Positions 57,604 to 64,000 of a stretch of DNA of 64,000 bases are shown here, piece by piece. The position numbers and the translations under genes are program-made. The notes beneath the pieces were generated by a model that searched no databases, was not told where the DNA came from, and was given only the letters and a program-made list of their open reading frames with translations. The stretch is from contig CATONV010000004.1 of the NCBI GenBank assembly GCA_951801655.1, forward strand, positions 1 through 64,000. Direction: 5' to 3'. The DNA is from an uncultured Oscillospiraceae bacterium. GTDB taxonomy: Bacteria > Bacillota > Clostridia > Oscillospirales > Oscillospiraceae. How positions within the stretch are numbered: position 1 is the stretch's first letter; every line of letters begins with the position of its first letter.

Positions 57604-58916
57604 AGGGTGTCCTCCGCATCGCGGCCAGCCTGACCGTGGCTTTCAAAGATGATGGGCTGGCCCTGGCAGGTGACCCTGCCGAACTTCACCTCGACGCTGC
57701 CGCCGCAGGCCAGATTAGGATAGGTCCCGTCGGGGATGTCCACCGCCACAAGGCCGCTGTTTCCCTTCAGGCTGAAAATGCCGGTGAGCCGGTCCAGATT
57801 CCGGCGGTGGTCCGCCACGAGGATATCTCCGGACAGAGCCCGGACCTGATAGACGCTGTCGGTGAGCAGCGGATGCCCTTTCAGCCGGTAGAGCCGCCGC
57901 AGCAGCTCCGTCCGGTCCGGCCCGGCAGCCCAGTTGACGGCGTCTTTTTCAAAGAGTTCGGGCAGGTGGGTACAGCCTGCCTCCTGTCCCCCGTAGAGAA
58001 GGGTCATCCCCTTCTGAAAGTAGAGGAAGGCGGTCCAGTTTACAAGGGCGGCCTCCCCGGGGATGGCGGCCGCAGCCCGAAGCCGGTCGTGGTTCTCCAG
58101 AAAACGCAGCTTGACGTAGTTGTCCGGATAGATCGCCTCCTGACCGGAGACCGCCTCAGCGTACCGCCTCAGGGGGAGTTTCCCCTCCAGATAGTCCTGG
58201 AACAGGGGAAAGATGTCATAGTCGTAGCTGACATCGAAGGCCTGGAAAATCTCCGAATCGGACAGGGCGGCAACGCCCTGTCCCCGGGCGAAGCGGATGA
58301 ACTCCGGCTCCACCGACTCGGCCAGCCAGATACAGCCGGGGCGGACCGCCTCCACCTCCTCCCTGGCCCTGAGCCAGAAGTCCAGGGGGATCAGGGGGGC
58401 CACGTCGCACCGGAAGCCGTCTACCATTCCGGCCCAATATTTCAGCGTCTCGATCTGATAGTCCCACAGCGGCCGGTGGGTGTAGTCCAGGTCCGCTATG
58501 TCAGTCCAATCGCCCACGTGGCTGCCCAGGCTGCCGTCGGCCCTGTGATAGAACCACTCCGGATGGTGTTCGGCCAGCCAGGAGTCGGGGGAGGTGTGGT
58601 TATACACCACGTCGATGATGCACTTCATCCCCAGGCGGTGGATGTCCTCCACCAGCCGCCGGAAGTCCTCCAGCGTGCCGTAGTCCGGATGGACCGCCCG
58701 ATAGTCCGAGATGGCGTAGGGACTGCCCGCGGTCCCCTTGCGGGCCCTGGTGCCGATGGGGTGGATGGGCATCAGCCAGATGATGTCCACCCCCAGGTTC
58801 CTGATCCGCTCCAGGTCTTGGCGGACGGCCTCAAAGGTGCCCTCCTGGCTGTGGTTGCGGACAAACACTGAATACATCACCTGATTGCGGTATTCCTTTG
58901 GCGTGTTTTTTGCCAT
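57600..58916 (-). CDS. GH13 alpha-amylase-family glycosidase
   Basis: 438-residue alpha-glucan or alpha-glucoside enzyme. Conserved GH13 regions: 'IIDVVYNHTS' (I), nucleophile in 'GFRCDVAPLIP' (II), acid/base in 'CIWLAESVEP' (III), 'FLENHDRLR' (IV). It is short and ends in a small C-terminal domain ('LSGDILVADHRRNLDRL', 'GTYPNLACGGSVEVKFGR'). Cytoplasmic. It could be an oligo-glucosidase or sucrose/trehalose-type enzyme; the mix with MalQ and GH32 suggests malto-oligosaccharide or sucrose-related substrates. 9 bases after malQ. Confidence 0.9.
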   Translation of the reverse strand: MAKNTPKEYRNQVMYSVFVRNHSQEGTFEAVRQDLERIRNLGVDIIWLMPIHPIGTRARKGTAGSPYAISDYRAVHPDYGTLEDFRRLVEDIHRLGMKCIIDVVYNHTSPDSWLAEHHPEWFYHRADGSLGSHVGDWTDIADLDYTHRPLWDYQIETLKYWAGMVDGFRCDVAPLIPLDFWLRAREEVEAVRPGCIWLAESVEPEFIRFARGQGVAALSDSEIFQAFDVSYDYDIFPLFQDYLEGKLPLRRYAEAVSGQEAIYPDNYVKLRFLENHDRLRAAAAIPGEAALVNWTAFLYFQKGMTLLYGGQEAGCTHLPELFEKDAVNWAAGPDRTELLRRLYRLKGHPLLTDSVYQVRALSGDILVADHRRNLDRLTGIFSLKGNSGLVAVDIPDGTYPNLACGGSVEVKFGRVTCQGQPIIFESHGQAGRDAEDTL

Positions 58917-58925
58917 GATGATCCC

Positions 58926-60431
58926 TCATTTCTTGGACGTTTTCCCCTTGGGAAGACGCTGATAGACCCGCATCTCCCGGTACAGCCGCCGGGACAGCCT
59001 CTCGTCAAAGGTGCCGGGCAGGGTTCGCCACTGCCAGTTACTCCCCAAGGTGGAGGGGGTATTGATCCGGGCCTCGCTGCCCAGACCCAGCAGGTCCTGA
59101 AACTGCATCACCGCCAGCTTGGCGGGAGAGGCCCAGGCGGTGCGCATCATGCCCCAGTGGTAGCCCTCCTGGCCGGAGAGGCGGAGATAGGCCTTGGCAT
59201 AGGCCCGGTCCGCCTTGAGGGCGGAGGCCATCCAGCCCTGGACGGTGTCGTTGTCGTGGGTCCCGGTGTAGACCACGCAGTGGACGGGATAGCGGTAGGG
59301 CAGGTGGTAGACGCTGTCCGGGTCCCTGCTGTCAAAGGCCATCTCCAGCACCTTCATGCCGGGGTAGCCCGAGTCCTTCAGCAGCTTGCGTACCGAGGGG
59401 GTGAGAAAGCCCAGGTCCTCGGCGATGATGTCCTTTTTGCCCAGGGCCTTGTTCACCGCCTTGAAAAAGTCGATCCCCGGGCCGGGCTTCCACCGGCCGC
59501 CCTGGGCGTTGCTGTCCCCGCTGGGGACAGCAAAATACTGGTCGAAGCCCCGGAAGTGGTCGATGCGCAGGGTGTCGTAGAGTTGGAACTGGAAGGAGAT
59601 GCGCCGCAGCCACCAGGCGTAGCCCTCCTCCTTCATCCTCTCCCAGTCAAAGAGGGGGTTGCCCCACAGCTGGCCGTCGGCGGAGAAGCCGTCGGGGGGA
59701 CAGCCCGCCACCTCGGTGGGCCGGCCGTCCTCGTCCAGCTGGAACTGGGGCCGGTTGGCCCACACGTCGGCGCTGTCCAGGGCCACATAGATGGGCAGGT
59801 CCCCGATGATGGACAGGCCCAGGCGGTTGGCGTACCCCTTGAGAGCCCGCCACTGGCCGAAAAAGAGATACTGTACCGCCTTCCAAAAGTCTGTCTCCCC
59901 GGCCAGCTCCCGCCGGGCCGCCTCCAGGGCGGCGGGCTGGCGCAGGCGCAGCTCCCTGGGCCACTGGAACCAGGCGTCCCCGTCATGCCGGCTCTTTAAG
60001 GCCATAAACAGGGCGTAGTCCTCCAGCCAGTCCCGCTGCTCCCCGCAAAAAGCGGCAAACTCAGGGGGATTCCGGGCCAACAGGCGGTCACAGGCCCTTT
60101 TGAGAACGGGGTAGCGGGTGCGGTATAGCAGCCCGTAGTCCACCCGCGACGGGTCGGAGCCCCAATCCAGGCCCTGGTACTCCTCGGGCTTCAGCAGGCC
60201 GTCCTCCGCCAGCGTATCCAGGTCGATAAAGTAGGGATTGCCGGCAAAGGAGGAATAGGATTGATAGGGGGAATCCCCGTAGCTGGTGGGACCCACGGGC
60301 AGCAGCTGCCAGCAGCTCTGGCCGCCTGCGGCCAGGAAATCGGCAAACTTTCTCGCCTCCATCCCCAGCGTGCCGATTCCGAATGGGGAGGGCAGGGAGA
60401 AGATCGGCATAAGAACTCCTGCTTTTCTCAC
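58926..60431 (-). CDS. malQ: 4-alpha-glucanotransferase (amylomaltase, GH77)
   Basis: 501 residues, normal for bacterial amylomaltase. It disproportionates malto-oligosaccharides. Signatures: 'PSPFGIGTLGMEARKFADFL', 'SCWQLLPVGPTSYGDSPYQSYSSFAGNPYFIDLD', 'IIGDLPIYVALDSADVW', nucleophile region 'LRIDHFRGFDQYFAVP', acid/base in 'IIAEDLGFLTPS', and 'YTGTHDNDTVQGW'. Start is GTG 60431 with AGGTG 8 bases upstream. Three hydrolytic genes follow each other with almost no gaps. Confidence 0.95.
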   Translation of the reverse strand: MRKAGVLMPIFSLPSPFGIGTLGMEARKFADFLAAGGQSCWQLLPVGPTSYGDSPYQSYSSFAGNPYFIDLDTLAEDGLLKPEEYQGLDWGSDPSRVDYGLLYRTRYPVLKRACDRLLARNPPEFAAFCGEQRDWLEDYALFMALKSRHDGDAWFQWPRELRLRQPAALEAARRELAGETDFWKAVQYLFFGQWRALKGYANRLGLSIIGDLPIYVALDSADVWANRPQFQLDEDGRPTEVAGCPPDGFSADGQLWGNPLFDWERMKEEGYAWWLRRISFQFQLYDTLRIDHFRGFDQYFAVPSGDSNAQGGRWKPGPGIDFFKAVNKALGKKDIIAEDLGFLTPSVRKLLKDSGYPGMKVLEMAFDSRDPDSVYHLPYRYPVHCVVYTGTHDNDTVQGWMASALKADRAYAKAYLRLSGQEGYHWGMMRTAWASPAKLAVMQFQDLLGLGSEARINTPSTLGSNWQWRTLPGTFDERLSRRLYREMRVYQRLPKGKTSKK

Positions 60432-60457
60432 GTTTTTTCACCTGTTTCTAATATGGT

Positions 60458-60482
60458 AAAGGGCCGCCGTCAGGCGGCCCTC
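60458..60482 (-). terminator. Hairpin between lacI-type gene and malQ
   Basis: GGGCCGCC/GGCGGCCC stem with a 4-base loop then CTTT on the minus strand; likely a weak terminator or attenuator. Confidence 0.55.
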
Positions 60483-60485
60483 TCA

Positions 60486-61499
60486 TCAGCTGAGCCGAGC
60501 GACACTCTCTCCCTCCACCATGTGGAACGGGACCAGCCCATGCACAGAGGGACTTCTGCGCAGGATACTCCGGAGGAGGGCGTCCACGCCCCGTTCGGCC
60601 AGCTGCTGGATGTCCTGGCGGACGGTGGTAAGGCGGGGCAGAAAGTACTGCCCCGTTGTAATGCCGTCGTATCCCACCACGGAGATGTCTCCGGGGACCT
60701 GCTTGCCCAGATCGGACAGAGCCCGGATCGCCCCCATGGCCATCACGTCGCTGACGGCGAAGATGGCAGTGAGATCAGGACACCTCTCCAGCAGCACCTT
60801 GGTGGCGGCGTAGGCCTCCGGCATGGAGTAGCGGCAGGGCTCGCACTGCCGGTCCACGTCGAAGGGCAGTCCCAGGCGCTGACAGGCGTCCCGGCAGCCG
60901 GTTAGGCGGCTGTAGCTGATCTGAGAACAGGACCAGTTGCCCCCCAGCAGGCCGATGTGGGTGTGGCCCTTGGCCGCCAGCAGCTCCACCGCCTGCTGAG
61001 CGGCTAAATGGTCGTCAGTGGTGAAGGAGGAGAGGTTGGGAAAGCCCAGCTCCTGGGCCGTATTGGTCAGCAGCACGCAGGGCACCGTGATGGGGGCGAA
61101 GCCCGCGCGAAACAGCTCCAGGTCGCCGCCCAGGAAGATGATTCCCATGGGCTTGCGCTCCCGGCACAGCCGGCAGGCGTACGCCACCTCGTTGTCATCC
61201 TCGTCCAGGTAGTAGACAAAGGTGTCCTGACCCGCGTCCTGAAGCAGGGCCTGGAGCTTCCCCACCAGGTCGGCAAAGAGCATGTTCATGATCCCCTTTA
61301 CGATCATGACAATGCCGGTGCTGTTTTGAAGCTTCAGGTGCTTGGCATTGGCGTTGGGCTGGAAGCCCTGCTCCTCCACCACCGCCATCACCTTCTGCCG
61401 CGTCTCCTCGCTGACGTCTGGGTGATCGTTGAGTACACGGGACACGGTGGCCACACCGTACCCGGACAGCCGGGCTATATCTTTGATGGTCACAGGCAT
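60486..61499 (-). CDS. LacI-family transcriptional regulator
   Basis: 337 residues. HTH and hinge 'TIKDIARLSGYGVATVSRVLNDHPDVSEETR' at the N-terminus, followed by a sugar-binding domain ('GIVMIVKGIMNMLFADLVGK', 'GHTHIGLLGGNWSCSQISYSRLTGC', 'VVGYDGITTGQYFLPRLTTVRQDI'). It lies in the middle of the saccharide operon and most likely represses it until a malto- or fructo-oligosaccharide binds. Confidence 0.93.
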   Translation of the reverse strand: MPVTIKDIARLSGYGVATVSRVLNDHPDVSEETRQKVMAVVEEQGFQPNANAKHLKLQNSTGIVMIVKGIMNMLFADLVGKLQALLQDAGQDTFVYYLDEDDNEVAYACRLCRERKPMGIIFLGGDLELFRAGFAPITVPCVLLTNTAQELGFPNLSSFTTDDHLAAQQAVELLAAKGHTHIGLLGGNWSCSQISYSRLTGCRDACQRLGLPFDVDRQCEPCRYSMPEAYAATKVLLERCPDLTAIFAVSDVMAMGAIRALSDLGKQVPGDISVVGYDGITTGQYFLPRLTTVRQDIQQLAERGVDALLRSILRRSPSVHGLVPFHMVEGESVARLS

Positions 61500-61516
61500 C
61501 CCTTCTTTCTAAATGC

Positions 61517-61538
61517 GGGGCGGCCGACCGGCCGCCCC
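61517..61538 (-). terminator. GC-rich palindrome between permease and regulator genes
   Basis: GGGGCGGCC/GGCCGCCCC hairpin, 50 bases after the MalG-like stop; the following GCATTT is only a weak T-run. Confidence 0.5.
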
Positions 61539-61588
61539 CCGTAACCTGACAGCACAATCTTAACACATCGCCAGGGGAAACGCAAGCA

Positions 61589-62446
61589 TTACCCCTTCAC
61601 CGCGCCGGCGGCAACGCCCTTGATAATGTGCTTCTGGCAGGTGAGGTAGAAGACAATCACCGGGATGATGGACAGCAGAATCAGGGCCATGGTGGCGCCC
61701 AGGTCCACGGTTCCGTAGCTGCCCTTCAGGTACTGGATGTGGATGGGAATGGTGCGGTACTCGTTGATGTCCAGCACCAGAACGGGGAGAAGGTAGTCGT
61801 TCCACACCCACATGATCTCCAGGATGCCCACGGAAATCATGGTGGGCTTGAGCATGGGCAGCACCACAGAGAAGTAGGTGCGCAGGGGGCCGCAGCCGTC
61901 GATAGCGGCAGCCTCCTCAATCTCCAGAGGGATAGACTTTACAAAGCCCACGAACATGAAGATGGCCAGGCCCGCGCCGAAGCCCAGGTAGACGATGGGG
62001 ATGGTCCAGGGGGTGTTCAGCTTCAGCTTGTCGGCCGTCTTGGACAGGGTGTACATCACCATCTGGAAGGGGATGACCATGGAGAACACGCACAGGAAGT
62101 ACAGCACCTTGCAGAACAGGGAGTTCACCCGGGCGATATACCAGGCGGCCATGGAGGTAAAGAGAAGAATCAGGAAAGCGGACATCAGGGTGATGACCAC
62201 GCTGTAGAGTACGCTCTTGACGAAGGGGTAGTTGCCGAAGGTCATACCTTTGATGAAGTTGTCCAGTCCGGCGTACATCTCGCCGGTGGGCAGGGCGAAG
62301 GTGTCGGTTTTGACGAAGGTATTCAGCTTGAAGGAGTTGACGACCACCATCAGCACGGGGAACACATAGATAACGCAGATGACAGCCAGGATGGCAGACA
62401 GGGTGTTTTTCCTGCGCTGTTCCGCGGAGAGTCTCTTCTTATTCAT
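61589..62446 (-). CDS. Carbohydrate ABC transporter permease (MalG type)
   Basis: 285 residues with six membrane helices and the EAA loop 'EIEEAAAIDGCGPLRTYFSVVLPMLKP' that contacts the ATPase. 'IYVFPVLMVVVNSFK' at the start and 'YLTCQKHIIKGVAAGAVKG' at the end are typical. Its ATG overlaps the upstream permease stop by one base (TAATG). The ATPase (MsmX-like) is not in the operon and is probably a shared one encoded elsewhere. Confidence 0.94.
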   Translation of the reverse strand: MNKKRLSAEQRRKNTLSAILAVICVIYVFPVLMVVVNSFKLNTFVKTDTFALPTGEMYAGLDNFIKGMTFGNYPFVKSVLYSVVITLMSAFLILLFTSMAAWYIARVNSLFCKVLYFLCVFSMVIPFQMVMYTLSKTADKLKLNTPWTIPIVYLGFGAGLAIFMFVGFVKSIPLEIEEAAAIDGCGPLRTYFSVVLPMLKPTMISVGILEIMWVWNDYLLPVLVLDINEYRTIPIHIQYLKGSYGTVDLGATMALILLSIIPVIVFYLTCQKHIIKGVAAGAVKG

Positions 62447-63351
62447 TACTGCTGTACCTCCTTATTGCGGGTGTAAGCCAGCTGGGCCAGACCCATGCCG
62501 GCCACCAGGATGAAGAAGATAACCGCCTTGGCCTGGGCGATGCCCTGAGATGCGGACCCGGTACCGTTGAAGGTGTTGAAAATGTTCAGCGCCAGCATCT
62601 CGGTGGTCCGGATGGTGGTGCCGTCGGGCTGGATGATGAAGGGCTGGCCGGCAGTGAGGGCCAGGTTCTGGTCGAAGAGCTTGAAGCCGTTGGTGAGGGA
62701 CAGGAACACGCAGATGGTGATGGAGGGCATCACATTGGGGATGGTCACCTTGAACAGGGTCTCCATGCGGGTGGCCCCGTCGATGCGGGCGGCCTCCAGC
62801 ATCTCGCCGGGGACATTTTGCAGGCCGGCGATATAGATAATCATCATGTAGCCCACCTGCTGCCAGCACATCAGGATGATCAGGCCCCAGAAGCCGAATT
62901 TGCTGTCCATCAGAATGGAGGTGGACCAGCGGCTGAGGATGCCGTCGAAGATCATGGACCAGATGTAGCCCAGGACGATACCGCCGATGAGGTTGGGCAT
63001 GAAGAACACCGTGCGGAACAGGTTGCTGCCCCGGATGGACTGGGTCAGGATGTAGGCCACGATGAAGGCAAGCACGTTGATAATCACCAGAGAGGTTACG
63101 GCGAACAGGGCGGTGTACCAGAAGGCGTGGGTGAAGGAGGCGTCCTGAAAGGCCTTGATATAGTTGTCAAAGCCGATAAACTTGGCGTCGGAGACCAGCT
63201 TGAACCGGCACAGGGACAGCCAGATACCCTGGATGAAGGGCCAGACAAAGCCAATGCAGAAGGCGGCCACAACGGGACCCAGGAACAGCGGACTCCACAT
63301 CCGGGTGGCGCGCTGGATGGAGTTGCTGTTGGAAATCTTTTTCGTTTTCAA
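62446..63351 (-). CDS. Carbohydrate ABC transporter permease (MalF type)
   Basis: 301 residues from TTG 63351, which has GGAG 7 bases upstream; the track start (63444) would run through a terminator hairpin and is rejected. Six membrane helices ('WSPLFLGPVVAAFCIGFVWP', 'ALFAVTSLVIINVLAFIVAYIL') and EAA loop 'MLEAARIDGATRMETLFKVTIPN'. Partners the MalG-type permease. Confidence 0.93.
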   Translation of the reverse strand: MKTKKISNSNSIQRATRMWSPLFLGPVVAAFCIGFVWPFIQGIWLSLCRFKLVSDAKFIGFDNYIKAFQDASFTHAFWYTALFAVTSLVIINVLAFIVAYILTQSIRGSNLFRTVFFMPNLIGGIVLGYIWSMIFDGILSRWSTSILMDSKFGFWGLIILMCWQQVGYMMIIYIAGLQNVPGEMLEAARIDGATRMETLFKVTIPNVMPSITICVFLSLTNGFKLFDQNLALTAGQPFIIQPDGTTIRTTEMLALNIFNTFNGTGSASQGIAQAKAVIFFILVAGMGLAQLAYTRNKEVQQ

Positions 63352-63402
63352 AGTCTCAACTCCTCTACGATTGTTACGGGGGGATGCCCTTACCCGCGGC
63401 GG

Positions 63403-63434
63403 AAAAACCGGGGCGGGCGATGTGCCCGCCCCGG
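63403..63434 (-). terminator. Terminator/attenuator between binding protein and permease genes
   Basis: Minus strand CCGGGGCGGGC/GCCCGCCCCGG with a 5-base loop, followed by TTTTT. It allows higher expression of the binding protein than the permeases. Confidence 0.88.
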
Positions 63435-63461
63435 CTCGTGTCAAAGGGTAATGTGCAGGGA

Positions 63462-64000
63462 TCAGTTGTTGACGTTGTTATAGCACTGGGCCCAGCCGTC
63501 CACAAAGGCGGTGCGGAACAGCTCCCAGTTGGCGTCGCTCTGGTCGGCGTTGTACTGGTTGAGGGCGGACACCATGGCGGCGCGGTAGTTGTCCACGTCG
63601 GGCTGGAAGTTGGTGGCGGCGTTCATGCTGTAGCAGCCCTTGTCCATGTAGGCCTGGGCGGCGGCAAGGAAGCCGTTGGTGGAGGGAACGGCCTGCTTAT
63701 AGGGCATAATGCCGAAGGTGTCCACCAAGATGCGGCTGGCCTCGGGGTCGCTGACGCACCACATCATAAAGTCCATGGTGGCCTTCTGGTTGGCCTCGGA
63801 GGTCTTGGCGTTGATGGCCCAGTAGTTCTCGGTGCCCACGTTCAGACCGGCCTTCTCCTCGCCGGCCACGCCGCAGTAGTAGGGGATCATGGTTGCGTTG
63901 GGCACGGCGTCAGACACGCCGCTCTCGCCGGTGTAGGCCCAGGAGCCGTTGACATAGAAGGCGGCCTTGCCGGTCTTGAACTCGTTCAGGGGGTCGTGGC
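63462..64000 (-). CDS. Extracellular sugar-binding protein of an ABC transporter, C-terminal part
   Basis: The frame is open to the window's right edge; only the C-terminal ~178 residues are present. 'FKTGKAAFYVNGSWAYTGE' is the common binding-protein motif ('GKAAM-NG-W'). It is followed by 'NYWAINAKTSEANQKATMDF' and 'WCVSDPEASRILVDTFGIMP', typical of family 1 solute-binding proteins. The track's ATG (63917) is internal. It heads the permease-LacI-MalQ-GH13-GH32 locus. Confidence 0.9.
   Translation of the reverse strand, partial: HDPLNEFKTGKAAFYVNGSWAYTGESGVSDAVPNATMIPYYCGVAGEEKAGLNVGTENYWAINAKTSEANQKATMDFMMWCVSDPEASRILVDTFGIMPYKQAVPSTNGFLAAAQAYMDKGCYSMNAATNFQPDVDNYRAAMVSALNQYNADQSDANWELFRTAFVDGWAQCYNNVNN

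Noticed and set aside
63352-63444. N-terminal extension of the MalF-type permease in the ORF track
   Set aside because: It would be translated through the CCGGGGCGGGC terminator hairpin; TTG 63351 has a proper ribosome binding site and a normal permease start.

Overview
The window looks like a chromosomal segment of a GC-rich, low-motility-type Gram-positive gut anaerobe. The best guess is a Clostridia member of the Oscillospiraceae (Flavonifractor/Oscillibacter-like). This is inferred from strong AGGAGG-type ribosome binding sites, sigma-A-type TTGACA/TATAAT promoters with 17-base spacers, a two-FeoA feo operon, anaerobic radical-SAM sulfatase maturation, TRAP and Tct transporters and sigma-54 (LevR/NtrC-type) control. 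No single marker gene fixes the species.

Layout. 1-12.6 kb is mostly housekeeping: the 5' end of pnp and rpsO (minus strand, separated by a spacer holding a ~190-base inverted-repeat-bounded element), a P1 (DmpA) peptidase, trmB, tRNA-Pro(UGG), an iron-regulated feoA-feoA-feoB-Cys-rich peptide operon, a PhoU-tailed Na/phosphate cotransporter behind Pho-box-like repeats followed by a PhoR-like kinase, and a divergent trio of an XRE regulator, an atypical Hanks kinase and a zinc-ribbon beta-helix membrane protein.

12.6-30.3 kb is an accessory, defence-like region: hsdM-hsdS-(AT-rich membrane coiled-coil gene)-hsdR, a GH2 beta-galactosidase, then a tight four-gene operon of three different dynamin-like GTPases plus an 840-residue protein with a decayed GTPase-like N-terminus, a TPR/Sel1-like middle and a C-terminal CFI-box domain. 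This operon is the best candidate for an undescribed system.

30.5-48 kb is a catabolic island wired to sigma-54. An intact PAS-AAA-Fis activator is followed by a minus-strand operon (TRAP transporter dctPQM, LarA-type racemase, Old-Yellow-Enzyme/FAD reductase) and a divergent plus-strand operon (RocB-like M20 peptidase, LDH-like dehydrogenase, two cupins, FAH-family hydrolase). Good -24/-12 promoters face both ways between them. A second minus-strand operon with its own -24/-12 promoter (DUF3830/cucumopine-synthase-like pair, small symporter partner, sodium:solute symporter) is damaged: the symporter is frameshifted, and the following HyuB gene is cut short and fused to the C-terminal half of a second sigma-54 activator. 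A probable IS3 transposase remnant lies just beyond.

48-56 kb is an organosulfate module (TctABC importer, FGly sulfatase, GntR/LacI-type regulator, anaerobic sulfatase-maturating enzyme, TauE/SafE exporter), all on the minus strand. 56-64 kb is a minus-strand oligosaccharide locus (ABC binding protein and two permeases, LacI regulator, MalQ, GH13, GH32), consistent with uptake and breakdown of malto- and fructo-oligosaccharides. All functional statements are from reading the sequence and family knowledge; no database search was run.
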